Counted from the stretch's first letter, positions 1-13,153 are shown. The stretch is DNA of 64,000 bases from Tetrastigma voinierianum (GCA_016808115.1 JAEQBH010006400.1:186001-250000); one strand, 5' to 3'. Program-made: numbers and translations. The notes: generated from the letters alone by a model not told the origin.

Positions 1-1185
1 AAAGGAGATGCATGTAGAGTGATTTTCAAAAGTTTATGATTCAAAAGGGTTCAGACAAGACACTTTAAACTCAAAAATTCAGACACCAAGTTTGAAACCG
101 GTATGAAAGAACCAAACCATGCAAGAATAATTTCAGTCAATATTGGTCCATGATTCAACTCTGAATTTCCACCTACCTAAGTCTAATGGTCTTATATAAC
201 CAGATTAAGTCAATAAATTTGCAAAATTTGTCCCTCCCAACCCCAGTAATCGACATGGCCTTAAGCTTGCCGAACAAATCTAGATAGGCTAGTTACACTC
301 TTCTTTCTTTGTTCAATCACCACATTGTAGGGTGCAATGCTTAAACTGATTTCACCAAACCGTAACTGGTCCACTGACTCCAACCAATTAAGGTTTAGGA
401 CGAAATAAAAGGATCACCGACCACAAACTCTAAGGTGCTTCACCCCAGACCAATGACTTCGAAAATCACACTCATAAATCGTTAGACTCTACCCATCCAC
501 CCGCATGGTAACACTCAAATCGAAGGACCCAACCACCAAGGCTTAGGAGACCCAAGGCCAAAGGCTTTTCGCCACTTGCCAACCATCGACCGCTCGTTTT
601 AAGGCAAGGTCATCACTCATTTTCCTTTTCTCTTTTTCTTTTCTTTTGCCTTTCTTTCTTTTCCTTTAAGACCAGCATTGTTCTTCAATATGGGTAACAC
701 AACCTATCCTAGGCTGCCAACATACCCATATCGCTATGCAAGCGAAGGAAGCAAACAAATCCACACCCATTGAAACAATCCTGGCAGGTGCAAGTAGTGA
801 ATTACCAAGTGAGAAATTTTCGTTGTGCATGGGGTCGAACTTAAATCGACCAAAATTAAATCAACATGGAATTTGTTCTGAACATAAAGGCGATAAAACA
901 GATCTTCCAAATTTTCATTTAGCAGGCAATTCAATCAACTAATCAAGTAATCTACACTGTCTAATTGAAAATAAAACATTTACATACATGGTGGAGGCAA
1001 ACATTGTATGCAAAATCAGATATATAGATCGAATAGCTTTGATATAGCCAAAATGGCTAATACATGGAATACAAAGCCAAACATACAAAAAAGTATAATC
1101 ACTTACTGGTGGCTAATACATAAATCCTAATCAAATTAGTAGGTAGTCGGGACAAAGCCAGTAATCACAAAATCAGTAAAGAAAC
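1..1185. other. Noncoding stretch, no gene recognised
   Basis: AT-rich sequence without a frame I can tie to a protein family. A polypyrimidine tract (runs of TTTTC/TTTCT) sits at about 618-668. The short open frames on both strands near 734-942 overlap each other and look like chance. It may be the far internal part of the minus-strand retrotransposon E to its right, but nothing here proves that. Confidence 0.5.
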
Positions 1186-3180
1186 CTAACCACTCACCGC
1201 CGTGGTGCGGGTCTGCCGCCATCGCGTACCAACAGCATCCACAGGGCCGCGCCTGTGTGGTGGGCTTTCTCCGATCGTGAAACACGAGAAGCGCCCGCGC
1301 TGCGATCTCGGGCCGTTATGGGAGCGCACACCGCCACCGGCGATCGATCCCGGCCTACCGTAGGCGCCGCTAGTGAGCAAGATGGCATCCATCACACTCC
1401 GTAATCTTCAGACCGGCGTGAACATACTGTGGTGGAATGGTGTAGCCGAAATAGATGGGCCAGTGTATCACGCTACGGATGCAGGTGTGGAGGAGGAGAT
1501 GGAGGTGACCGCGAGGCCGACTCGATCTCGCCCGTGGTGCCACATCGCCTCTGGCGGAAGTCCTCGCGACCAATTCGTGGCACCTCCTCCCGGTCCTCGC
1601 CGGAGAGATGGAGATACGCATGGTCATCACCCGTCTACCGACATAACCAGAGGGCATCGAACCTCATCTCACCCCCGCTCCTCCGAACCGATGCGTGCTC
1701 GAGAACCCGGGACAAAGCAGTCTCAGATCGTGAGCCGTAATGCTCTCCGCTTGTACTAGGTCCTCCGATGACCTTCTCCTCGAAACAATGTATCAAGGAG
1801 GTCACCACCAGAGGGATCCAACCAATATCCCCTCCGAGATCCAGAAGAGCTCCACGGCTCTCCGCCAGAGACGTGCACGCCGCATGAATGTACTGGCCCG
1901 ACAAATGGTCGACGCCAAAGATCCGAGAGGCGGAGCCGCTCCTATAAAACATCGTCCAACCAAAGAGGTCTTCCGGCCGCTCGAACCATCTCTCGGCGCA
2001 GGTGCGGGTGGGCCCAACTATAACTCCTCGCATCGCCGGGCCAAGAGGCCAGCCCAAAGCCGCTGGAAACATCGCCTCTCGAGTACTGCCGCGATCATCA
2101 ATAGAGAACTAAGCTCATGACGCGGACCATCCGCCTCTGGGATCATAGAGTGATAGAACCGGGCAGCACCACTCGTGGGTATGAACACGCCGAGCCATGG
2201 AGAGGTAGAGCGCGAATAATCCTCGACCGCCCTCTCGGCGTAATCCCTGCAACCCGGATCGCCGCTACCGGGACATCATAGGTAACGGTACTCGGCGAAA
2301 GTCTCGCGAGCCGCATTCCCTAACGGGCTTTATGAACAACGCCCAATCTCCCGAGGTCAGTGACAACCGAGGCGAAGCGATGTCGCCCGCAGCACTACGT
2401 GGGTCGGTGACGGCCGTAATATGAGGATGATCGCCCGCCCGGCTGTGGCCCCGCTTGAGGGGCCAGCCCCCTCTTAACTTCCTTCGAGGCGATGGGGACC
2501 GGTCCCATCCAGAACCGTATCGGACAAACCCCCGAGGTTTCATCGCTTCGGACCTGAGGTGGATGGCACTGGAGCCGGACCGCTCGGTCAATTTCGCTGT
2601 ACTGGACCTGACCCGCCATCAAGGACCCACTCGGAGTACGAACCATACCGAAATCAATAAAACTCGAAGAGGCCTCCCGCCACCGAAAATGCACCAAGGC
2701 AATCAATACCCGAACCGAGGCTCACCAGTGGATCGACTGGCGACTGGGCCAGGCGGAACTGCAGCTCATCGGGCTACAGTCACTTACACCGGCCCGGAAT
2801 AGCCAACAAGGCCCAGAAAGGACCAACCGCTGGAAACAGAGGTGGCCATAGATGCGGCACCGTGTGAGCCGCAGGAATAAACGCAGCGCGCAGGAATCCG
2901 GACTACCGGAGTAAATACAAACAGACCTGTGTCTCGGCCTCGCCGAGATCGGGATGCGTGCAAGGGCAAGGATGGCTGTGGCTACAGGTAAGGTGGCACA
3001 GGCTCAACAAAGGTGTGCACTGGTCAGGTGGGTCACGCCCAAAGTGCCTGTGGTCATGCAAGATCGTGGCCTAAAGACTAGGAGAGGAAAATAATGCATG
3101 AATGAATGGCCATCCCCTCTCTTTATAAGCCCGAGACGCGCGTCAAGAGTCATTTGCACTTAATTTCGCCAGAGCAGCGA
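1186..3180. other. GC- and CpG-rich island, unidentified
   Basis: About 2 kb of clearly higher GC and CpG content than anything else in the window, with sharp edges against AT-rich flanks. It opens overlapping frames on both strands (the longest, minus 1635-2072, would be 145 aa; others at plus 1373-1759 and minus 2265-2591). The predicted peptides are Arg/Pro/Gly-rich, mutually overlapping and match no family I know, as expected for GC-rich noncoding DNA. A TATA-like TTTATAAG occurs near 3121-3128 on the plus strand. Candidates are a fragment of a GC-rich transposable element, a captured genic or promoter CpG-rich fragment, or foreign sequence. I cannot choose between them. Confidence 0.55.
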
Positions 3181-3480
3181 TTCGCCATCATTCTCGCATA
3201 AAAATTTTAGATTAATTATTATAAATATAAGAAATAAAAATTACTATAATAAAAAATTATTATATATAAAACTATAATTAAAATTGAATTCAAAATACTA
3301 TAGTATATAAAAACAAAGCCATTAAAAAGAGAAAAACTCGCACTTAGGAAACTTTCAAAATAACTGAAGTATAAAATTAACTAAATTAAGATAAAGTAAA
3401 ATTGCTGAATCGTAATCCTGTTTGAAAATAATTTAATTAGCCACTTCAAGACATCAAGGAGGGCTGGCGAGAAGATCTCC
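3181..3480. other. Very AT-rich spacer
   Basis: Almost pure A/T runs (repeated TATATA, AAATAA) directly after the GC-rich island. No coding signal, repeat unit or regulatory site can be assigned. Confidence 0.5.
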
Positions 3481-4442
3481 TCAACTCTGCGAAATTTCAG
3501 GACGCCGTGGTTGATGTCCAATTGTCAAGTGGTCCTCACCGCAGCGGCTTGAATTGAGCAATTGGCCTCAGTGATGTCGATAAAAGACCAAAATTCATCT
3601 CTCTGATTACTCCCGCAATTCTCGACACCGTGCTTCGCACATCAACGCCAGAACAACTTCACTCGCTTATTCGATTAAAGCGCTCTAGTGTCCGCTTATG
3701 TTCACGAAACGTTTAACCCAAGGCCATGTTACGCCAGCTGTTGTATAACTCCATTCTTCGCAGCTTGATGATTGCATTGGTTGTATGTAAATGGTCAGAT
3801 GATTGCAGGTTGATGACTGGGCCCATTTGCAATCGTCTGTCGCACTCCATGTACCCACCGGGGCAAAGAATCTGCCCATCTCCACACTAAAGACATCCCC
3901 AACCATCCCCCCAGGAATTTTAACCCGACCATCGCCAAAACAGATGTGATGTCAGAGGTTTAAGTCTTGGGTAACCTGAACCCACTTAAAGGAGCACCGG
4001 TCACTGCATTAGGGTTCACACTGGTTCTGTAAATCAAGCAATGATTTATTCATGCACTTCCAACACCAATATTGACCTAAACGCGAGATCCTCGATCCTT
4101 GTATCGCCTATACTCTGACAGGTATTTGCTTGATTACGGCAAGGGTAATCGATCGTTCAGCTGAGAAATGCCTTATTCTCAATGCCGCCTAATCCTTCCT
4201 GATTGTACAAAGATCTTTCAAAATTTTTAGGGCGTATAATTTTTGTTTGATTACATATGTCTGTCGTATACGTTAACCTTCACTGGCTAAGACTTAATGC
4301 CTCGCGCTTGGCCTTAGATGCCTTCTTCTTACTCTCTAAGTGCCGGGAGGTGGTATGCGTGTTTCATTGAATCCTCCTTAGGAGAATATGCTCAAACTGC
4401 AATTCTCCCTTGATCTCTTCCAACAAAGCTTACATAGGCCTA

Positions 4443-5949
4443 TCAACCTCTTCCACTTCTCGTGGTGATTATAAATTTCACCTCATCCATTCCCTCTTCA
4501 ATTGTCGGGATGATCTCACCGCTGATTCCTTTGCAGTTTCGGCATCGTCGGGGAAGGAACTCTTCCTTCTGCAGATCTCCAGCAATCTCTGGTTGATCTT
4601 GGTGATTGAATACCGAGGTTGTCAAATTTTGTTTAGATTGCTCTTCCCATCTATTCTTCTTATTCAGTTATTCTCAATAAAGATCAATCCTTCGTGCTAC
4701 CAAAGACATTGATTCCTTTTTGTTCCTCGCTGTAAGCAACAGTCAGCTTCGTACCACTTTACTCAATTCCATGGCTTGCCCACAGTAGGAGATGAGGATG
4801 GTGGTGGCGGGTTGAGGGGAACCAAACTGTGGTTTTGGCACCGGGGTACATAGGTGTGGGGTCGGGTTTCCAGAAAGGTTGGGATTCCTCCACCGAGTCA
4901 GAGGTATTTCCATATGGGTATCAATGGTGGTGGCTTATATTGTCCTACGCATTTGCACATTCTGACATCAAATCCTTCACGAAGGGCCATAGGACACTGC
5001 TCTACTCGGGATGTGTGGGATTGATAATTAGTGCAAAGATCGTGCAAAGATTTTCGGGCCACATCAGATGAACTTTGATGAGCCTTTTTCCTTCTCTCTA
5101 CTTTCCCAGCTACAAGGAATCCCATTACATTTCCTCTATATATCCTCTCGCGTGTATAAATCCTCCCCAGGCTGGGGAATGGTTGTCCAGCCGTTTCATT
5201 TCCTGGTTCGTCACCACTCTAACCCTTCTTAGAAGTTTCAAACACGTAATTTAAAAAAAACTATGGCTTCGCTGGATGCTTAACATCGATAAGTCTCCTC
5301 CACACATGGTTTCAAAAGTCGCCATGGCAGTGAGTATTATCACTATATAGAAAATGGTTTATCAAAGATTCATGTATCAACCCATGATGTGGGCATGCAA
5401 TCGATGGTTCTACATAAATCTCCCAACATAAATCTCACCATCATGAGCTTCAAAAGTATAAATTTGTCTCTTCAAATTATTAGTCTTATGAGCAATCGGG
5501 GAACTTTCAGAATTGCCGCAAACAAAATGCCAATTTCTTATGGTTCTAGCCCTCGCTGGAGTTTAGCCAATCTTGACTCGTTTGTCCTTAGGTCAAGTGG
5601 AAATGCTTCGCCTTAAGCAAATCCACATTCATCATTCCTTCCTTAAAGGAGTAGTGCATACTCTCAAAATCCTAATATGAGTGTAGAAGGATTCTTTCCA
5701 TACCAGCGGTATGTGTGGGATAGGGGTACTGCAAGGCCTCACCGCGCACCTTCAAATAGGAGGTATGATGCAGGAGGGTGCAATTAACTCAGGAGGGCAG
5801 AATATGGTCCTCAGCGGTTCTATAGCCGCTGGATTCATCGGGGGTACCGGCCACTCATTGCTCTCAGCAAAGGCATCCATGTTTTCACTATAAATGATCA
5901 ACGATCCTTTGTATCCACCTGTTATTCCTCTATCCTTATCGTGACACAA
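4443..5949 (-). pseudogene. gag: Gag remnant of element E
   Basis: Gag is the structural protein that packages retrotransposon RNA. On the minus strand the N-terminal part (from about 5949) reads as a proline-rich leader with EPLRTIF and a Cys-Ile-x-Pro stretch, in the place where plant Gypsy gags have a similar motif. Further on is ACPHHG (near 5410), resembling the CPHHG/CPHHQ motif of the capsid region. A Cys/Met-rich stretch follows (ARVEQCPMALRE-like, near 5000), then RWRNPNLSGNP (near 4870-4900), matching the conserved GWRNHPNLSW gag C-terminus of Athila-type elements. At about 4450, FIITTRSG resembles the ITLRSG motif after gag. Stops and frameshifts occur throughout. It is identified by motifs in order, not by one open frame. 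Confidence 0.55.
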
Positions 5950-6169
5950 TCGTTATAAAACTCCAGATACAACAAAGATCACAAACAAACTTAAAAAGGC
6001 AGGTTAACTAAAATAAAATCGATCAGATGAAAACAAAAATGTTGAAGTTATCGCAAAGTGATGAAACTTGCGCTATCGCGAATCCGCTAAGCAAAAGAGC
6101 AAAAAATACCTTCTACCGGTAATGAGGATTATGCGCCACTTCAACTTATCAAAACGAGTTTCATAACCA

Positions 6170-6189
6170 TCCTCTGAACGGCGCCCATT
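6170..6189 (-). promoter_or_regulatory. Primer-binding-site-like sequence of element E
   Basis: On the minus strand the sequence reads TGGGCGCCGTTCAGAGGATG, close to the GGCGCCGTTGCCGGGGA core used by Athila-type elements (complement of the tRNA-Asp 3' end). The first half is conserved and the second half has decayed. It sits directly inside the LTR end, where reverse transcription would be primed. Confidence 0.5.
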
Positions 6190-6194
6190 TGATC

Positions 6195-9145
6195 TGCACT
6201 ACGTAGCCGAGAGTCGAATAACAATATTTATATACCTGTTCCTCCTACCATCGTGAGTCAAGCTTACCGCAAAGATAGGTACCGCAGGGTCGAACACGGG
6301 ATGGGTTTTCATCCTAAGAATGACGGTAGCTATGTAAAGGTAAGGCTTTATTTGACTTTTGGATTTTTGTTTCAAAAATGTAGTGTAAATGAGTTTGAAA
6401 ATCGATTAAGTCGTGTAAAAAACTGGAAATGAAAGTGAAAAGCACCTCAAAGATTTAGGTCACTAACTTGGTAAATTTAGGGCAAAACAAGGTCCTCGGG
6501 TTTTATCTCGTTATGATGCTAAACCTATAGTCCGCCTACAACCGGATCTATGTTTAACTAGCAAACCTCACCCTAAAATCAACTCCTATTTGAGTCCACA
6601 CGTATAATATGCATCTATGCCCTTTGCATGGGCTTGAAACCTCAACATTAAACATCATTTCCAAAGGGCTCGTGAAAGACCATCTAAAACTACACCAGCA
6701 ACAAGCATACATCATCCTAAAAGCATGATACACACAACCACTAACATTTAATGCTATTCAACCATATTTTGAGAGAAGATAAAATAAGTAAACACAAGAC
6801 TGTAATCCCTTTTAACACAAGAGTATAAAACATACATATGCCCCACCACAAGCTTAGCTTCCTTCCTCTCAAAGAAAAGAGGTTGTACATCTCTCGAGTC
6901 AATATCCTCAAGAGGGGTGTTCGCACAAGAAAATGTGGGAAATAGAGAGAGAGAGAAAGAAACCCTAACTAAAGCTACGAAAGATAATAGCATAAAAATA
7001 AAACTCGCTAAAAATTGCTTCTCAATTTGTTGCTTTTGGTTATGTCGGAATGATATATGCCACCCAATGTAATATGAAAATACCATAAAGCTCAATAATT
7101 TGGGCTAAATTCTAGTGGATGACAAGGAGTAATACACCAAAATTGGAAGCCACATTAATTACAAAAGTGTGACAAGGCAAAGAATTTCGCTTACAGCATA
7201 CAATTTCACAGCTAGGTAGCTTGGGTAATTCATTAGCCAGCTTAAATCACCAAGAGATAGCTTGGGAAAACAGAAATTCTCACAGACCCTCGCACTGCAT
7301 TAGCTACCAATTTCGCACGCCATTTAAATTTCAGGAGTAGCTTAAAACTGAAATTCTCATGAATAAAGGTTTTCATTTAAAATTTCGGTCTAGCTTAAAA
7401 TCGTCAATTTCCCGCTTAAGATTGCAAAAATCTCTCGCTGGTCACAATTTTTCGCAATCCCGCAAATAAATTTTCGCAATCTTGAATAAATCGGAATTGT
7501 CGATTCTTCAACGCTGGCTTAGCCCGCTTCCTTCAGATTGATTTCCATCACTTTGCCTTCATTCTTTTCTCACTCGGTCCGCCTGATGTCGTGATAATCG
7601 GGTTCACAATCTTCATAGATTCATCATATGTCTCGATATCGAACTCCCAAAGCACGCAAAACCTAGTAAACCACAAATAATCCCCAACGTATAAGGCGAT
7701 ACTTTAAGAAGACTAACACTTTAATCGGGTATATGAATGATATGATTAGTGCGCAAGCACCAAACTCATTCACCCAATATGTGGTTCAAAATAGCACTTT
7801 TGGCAATTAATCACACCTCAATCGAAACGCTAAGGTCCCTTTACAATGCAAAACAAAAAGCGTAGATTTATTTTCACTAGCCCCACCCATCATTTAAGGT
7901 GTAATTAGGTAATATAAATTTTGTGAATCTTGACCACCACAAGCCGTATGAATCCACCTAAATAACCTATTCACAAGACTAGATTATCGCATTCTCTCTT
8001 AAACCCGAGCCCATAGAAAGATTAAGCTTTGTTAACCTCTAGACCACGTAGAGTCATAGAAATCTTTATCCGACAGATCATCCCGCCATCAGACTCATTC
8101 CCGATCCCATCCTTCCATTTCCTTCCAATATCAGGTCGAATGATAAAATCATGTCGACAATGGCTAATTGCCCACAAGCATTAAGAACATAATAAAAAAC
8201 TCAATATATTCAATAATATATTGTGGTGTTGAAATCGTGACTCGAAGATTAAATCAAAAACCTAAACATTGTTCATAATTTACAGCATTGTAGCATTATA
8301 GATAAAAGAAACCTAAAACATCATAAATTATATAAAGAAAATATATAAAGTACATGGAAGAAGAAGAATAATTATGTGGAAGTTAAACGAACTCCTTCAC
8401 TATTCTCAAGCTCTCAGGAAATTCTTCTTATATTCCACTCCTTTTTTTCTCAGTTTTCTTCTTTTCTCTCCTTTAATAAATTCAGCCTACAGGCCCTCAC
8501 GATCCTCTTGATTGTGCTCTTCCTCTTCCTAGTCCACCACAAAGGAATCTTTCAAGCGATAGCATAAGTTTGCTCTTTCCTATTAGGCCTTTCACTTTTC
8601 AGAGCAACTAGAGAGTGGTCGGAAATTTTCAAGCAAAGGATCTGCCCTATGAAACCAACCAAGGAGAATTTGATTGCACTAAGAATTTTTTCAATTACCA
8701 TAGATCATTGGGAAATCATCCAGAGGCTACCCAATTGCATTATGAAATTTTCATAATGACCATAAGTCACTACGAAATTGAATAGAGAATATCATAATAC
8801 ATTGTGAGATTTTCGTAGTCACTAGGGTTCACTATGAATTGACTGCAAAATTCCCTCTAAATTCCTCATTCCCATTTGCTATTTCTCATATCCGATACGT
8901 CCCATGCTGGGCCGACTGGATTCTCGGTGACCAGCCTCCATATGTTGAAAACTGCTAATTGCACCTAATTACCTCCCATGTGTAAAATCACATAAACTCA
9001 AGATGTTCATTATTTCATGCTTAAGAACCAACAAAGTTCTAAATCATGGGGTCATTACATTAAGACTTAAAAAGGGCTCAAAATATACATGCAAAAACAG
9101 TTACAATCTGGAAAATTCATTAGTCATATTAATCCTAACACCATG
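6195..9145 (-). repeat. LTR of element E
   Basis: A roughly 3 kb noncoding block ending at the PBS-like site. Its 3' end (minus strand, near 6230-6330) has the 'GGATGAAAACCCATCCCGTG...CGACCCTGCGGTACC' type of sequence common just before the PBS of plant Gypsy elements. It contains arrays of short inverted motifs: 8700-8860 has ACTACGAAAT/ATTTTCGTAGT-type words and a perfect 10+1+10 inverted repeat at 8738-8758, and 7390-7490 has TTTTCGCAATC words. The outer boundary near 9145 is a guess. No second copy lies in the window to confirm it. No host gene is visible in this stretch. Confidence 0.45.
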
Positions 9146-9195
9146 CTTATAAGAGTGGAATTTTAAATTTCCTCGATCTTAAACCTATACCATTA

Positions 9196-10337
9196 TGTCG
9201 ATAGAACATTTTGTACTACATATTCCGCTACATTCGTAGTTTTAGAGTGTTTATAATGCGTTCTAATGCTATTTTTGCTCATATTTTCATATAGGTACAA
9301 TCCCGAGACTTATGGAGCATTATGAAGCAAATTGGAGGCTATTTGAAGATTAATTAGAGCAAAGTGGAGTGAAGTGCAGAAAATGCCTTCACATTGCAAC
9401 ATTTGTGCACCGCGACGTGGTCGAGAAGAAGAGCCCACAAGTCGGACGTCCGTGTACGCATCTCGACACTCGCACCGTGGCTAAAATTTCTAGTTCAACC
9501 CATCCGCCGGCTAATTGTCTGAGAGGGACTTATAAAGAACAACATCTTTAAAAGTTTTGTAAGGAGGCTTTGTTCTCAGAAAGGTATATACGAAATAAGC
9601 CCTCCTGTGTGGTTTCTAACTCTAGGGAAAAGCCTTCAGTAAGAAGATTGAAGGAGAAAGATTATTTAATGCGGTTCTTGCTCTTCGGCTGCATTCCATC
9701 CTGTTTTGATTTTCATTTCTAGAGAGTTTGTGCGAAGCTTGTGTTTAGTTATGGCTATTGTGTGTATTTGAAATATTGTTTTATCGCTTAAATTGATATC
9801 AGCTAATATTTCTATTAAATGCCCTTTTCTAATCTTCTCATATGCCTTCATTTATGATTTATTATCATCTATATGCCCGCGGTGGTTAAACTGATCTGGT
9901 GAAGCAGTGATTGAATTCAGACATGTTTAGACATCACATTTCACCATCATAAGAGATTCCTGCGCGCGCGGTTTTCTCATGGATCTTTGTGCGGTAATTA
10001 GTGGTTTCGATTTATTGCTCTTTTAGTGGTTTCGTTGGGGTCGAAAGTGTAAAAATGAAAAATACCTAAAACCTAGAAGCAGGTCATTGTGCTTATCGTA
10101 AAGAGAGATCCACAGTACAGTGGGTGATTAGAATCAATTGTGTACAAAAAATCGGGAACCAATGCACACTTGTTAACCAAATGAATTTAAAACCTATGTT
10201 TTTCCTTTTTATTTGCCATATCTTTGCATGATAAGCTAGGATTTAGTCTCTAGTTGTTTCCATTTGCTATCCATCATCCTGACAAAGACAGATTTACCTA
10301 ATTTCGATTTCTAACCTTTTTCCTCATGGGATTGGTG
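9196..10337 (+). repeat. 5' LTR fragment of element B
   Basis: Starts with TGTCGATAGAACATTTTG, matching the start at 31194. It contains a TATA-like TATAAAG at 9531-9537 after a GC-richer stretch (9400-9500) of the kind found upstream of the start site in Athila LTRs. Ends where the A1 LTR begins. The short open frames at 9369-9551 and on the minus strand at 9666-9851 look like chance. Confidence 0.55.
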
Positions 10338-13152
10338 CGATGAGTCCTAAACTCATCTAATTTTAATCCATTTTCTGGCATATTTCTGTAAGTTTATGAT
10401 TCATTTTAATGCTGAATTGCGAATATTCAACTTTGTAAGCCAAGTTTTAAATGAAAAGAGACAATTCCGCAAGAAAGCAGAAAAATTGCAGCAACAATGA
10501 ATATATTTTAGATTGTCGACAAGGGAATCTTAATAGAACTAGTTATGCTATGTTGCAACAGCTTATTTATGTCGCATCAAAGATTGTCATGACATCCGCC
10601 AACCCCGCCCAGTCATAAAGAATCTCGAAGATGAAAAAGCTTTGTCAAACAAAAGACCACTACGCTGGCGTATACAAACGAGTCAAAGATTGAAAGGCGT
10701 ACAAAGACTTCGCCTCAACAGAAGTTTTATGTTATATAAATACAACAAAAAGGTCGCGGGTTTTGACAAAGACATCACGGTCGGACAAAGTCAGGAAGAA
10801 TTAAAAGAAGACAGACGCCAGTAAAAATTATGCGTCGTGATACAATAAAGAACCCAGAATCAGTCACGTATAATGATTCAAAGTAACGTAATATTATTAG
10901 TCATTACGATAATGACCGCCAATCGAGTAAGAGTTTGTTTCCAAAATAAAATTTATGTCACTATTAAAACTACAGAGTAAGATTCATCGCCGCATACAAA
11001 ATAAAATTATGTGTCGCGAAGTAGAAAGTGGAAGAAAATGAGATGCTTGATAATTTTAGTTACAAAGATTTCAATGTTGTGTAACAAATACTACAATCCA
11101 CCAACACAAAGTTCAGTCTCAACAGTGCAAGACAACAAGACTATGTCGGTACAAAGAAAAAGTTTGTCGCGACAACAACAACATGCAACTGTGAGAAACT
11201 CTGCCACAACAAAGGTAGAGAAGAACCCTAAAAAGAATGTCGCAACATAGCAAAGAATTTCGCGACAAAGTGGAAGAGCTGAAGGCAAAAAAAATTTCCA
11301 CGACAAAGAAATTTATGTCGTGACATTTTTCGTGAGCGCAAAGAATGACAAGTTGGTCGCAGTCAAAGTTTTATGTTGCCACAAGATACCTATGTCGCAG
11401 TCAATCAACAGATAACTTTAGAAAGTAAAACTATGTCGCTGACATTGTCAAATTAATAAAATCCAAGAAGAAAGCAAAAAATCATATCGCAATAGAAACG
11501 CGTTTACTAAGAACTAGGGACAAAGATGACAACTATGTGCTTACAATTTTCGCGGATAAAGCAAATCAAATTAATGCACTTGTGGATCCATAGTTTCAGT
11601 TTGAAGTACAACACATCATTTGAAAATCTATAAAATAGAAGTATATCTTGGGGTAGATTGCATGATAGCTCAACACTAGAACTTTCGTAAATGGAGAATC
11701 CTTTGTATATTATTTTTCTTTTATTTTATTTTATTCAATTTAGTCTTTAGAGTAGCATTTTAGTTAGTTTTCCTTGGAATTAAGTTTAAAGCATTCGTGT
11801 GAATTTTGTTGGTTTTCTATAAAATTGTTGGCCATCAATGATTTAAACAGGAATTTAACTTCGTGAGTTCATCTATTTCGCCATTTGTACTTCTGAATTT
11901 ACCCGATCGCTGTCACCACATATTTGTAATCCAGCTTTGAAATGATCTCCTCTATGATTGATCGATGTTAATTATTTTTTGCCCAACTTGAAAGAATGTC
12001 ATAGTGCAAAATCTTTAATTTATTTAATTAGTATTGTTCTTAGAATTTCATCACTTGTTCGTAATAGTAGCATGTACTTTAAAAGGATCGTATCTTGCTT
12101 TGATTTTAGCTTCTCTCAAAGGACACAGAGATGGAGATTCCTAAGTATATGGAAGTAGTTACTTGGGGTGGCGTTAGACTAATATTATGAACGGGAACTA
12201 ATGAACTATGAAAGATTACACGATATATCACTAATTCATCATAAAAGGAGGATAGTTGACGATGTTTCAATTTAATTGATTAGATATGTTTCTCCTTTAT
12301 TTGATGAAAAGGATCTTGATCTTGTGTTAGCATAGATGTATTCAATAAGGAAATAGAGAATTTTATCATATCTTGATGGATGAGTTACAATTAGATTGGA
12401 GCATGGCTTGTAATCTGTCTATAGGGCAAGAATTCTTTAGTCCCAAGAGATCTGCACAAGATCGATAAGGAAAAAATACCCGCATCTTAGAAAGAGAATT
12501 ATATTCATAAGTAACTGATTAGACTCATGTAATCTGTGGGAAATAGGATCTCAATTAGGTGAAATGTATGGTAAGATAACCCAAACTATACTACCTTGCA
12601 TCTTTAACAAGTTCAAATTTCAAACTAATTGCTTAACTATGTTAGTAAAATGACGGTAATTGATAATTATACATTGAACTATTTCCTAGTTTTAATTTCC
12701 AATGAACTGGCTTGTCCAATTATTTTAAATTTCTTTATATATAGTTATAGAATTTTATTTAATTTTTATCTTTTTTTAGTTTTAAACCAAATCACTTTTA
12801 ACTTTGAGTTCAAATAGCAAAGGACTGGTAGATGAGGTAATCGATGTTTAGATTTTTCAACAATCCTTGGGGAAATCGATATTTGACTTAAATCTACTTT
12901 TATTACTTGAATGACTCAGGTACTTAGTTAAATATGATTTAGACCAAAACACATTTTCAACTAAAGCCTTCTCATCTAAGGCAAACAACATATCTTATAT
13001 CTTTGGTCAATCATCACTGTTAAGGCCACACGGACTGGTTAGTCTTTAGTGGTAGTACCCAGAAGTTTGCTACCATCGAGTCGCTCTATATTTAGTTAAT
13101 TTGGTCTTCAAAATACCATTGTTTTCGGTCTGCGTAAAAATTAGTCAATGTT
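10338..13152 (+). repeat. 5' LTR of A1
   Basis: Starts CGATGAGTCCTAAACTCATC, the same as the 3' LTR except that the terminal T has become C. The first 1.2 kb holds an array of TCGCGA-core palindromes, most of them decayed (one perfect TGTCGCGACA at 11165-11174). TATAAAATA lies at 11629-11637, followed by a T-rich leader. Compared with the 3' LTR the last ~100 bp before the PBS appear deleted, possibly between short TCAA repeats. The small open frames in it are not genes. Confidence 0.75.
11629..11637 (+). promoter_or_regulatory. TATA box of A1 5' LTR
   Basis: TATAAAATA in a context (GAAAATC before, AGAAG after) that is repeated in the other A-type LTRs at 24994 and 50454. It lies downstream of the palindrome array and upstream of a CTTTGTATATTA/T-rich leader conserved in all copies, as expected for the U3/R promoter. 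Confidence 0.6.
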
Positions 13153-13153
13153 T

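Larger units (their letters stand above)
3481..9145 (-). mobile_element. Element E: degenerate Athila-like Gypsy retrotransposon
   Basis: Read on the minus strand, this stretch has an LTR (about 9145 to 6195), a PBS-like GGCGCCG site just inside it (6189-6170), and then a decayed gag running left to about 4440. The order LTR-PBS-gag is that of a 5' end. Protease, RT and integrase are not recognisable to the left. From about 3480 to 4440 there is only faintly protein-like sequence with no family I can name, so the left limit is uncertain. Decay is heavy, which suggests E is among the oldest layers here. Confidence 0.55.

Noticed and set aside
1373..2120. Open frames of 126-145 aa on both strands in the GC-rich island as genes
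   Set aside because: They overlap each other on opposite strands, are Arg/Pro-rich and match no family. GC-rich DNA has few stop codons, so long chance frames are expected.
4829..5071. 80-aa plus-strand protein
   Set aside because: It is antisense to the gag C-terminus of E, which explains the sequence better (RWRNPNLSGNP on the minus strand).
6754..7095. Minus-strand 113-aa frame with hydrophobic segments (possible membrane protein)
   Set aside because: It sits inside the LTR of element E, has an unremarkable AT-driven Phe/Leu composition, and resembles no family.
8376..8567. 63-aa hydrophobic small protein
   Set aside because: Composition follows from a T/C-rich stretch in the E LTR. No conserved start context and no relative elsewhere in the window.
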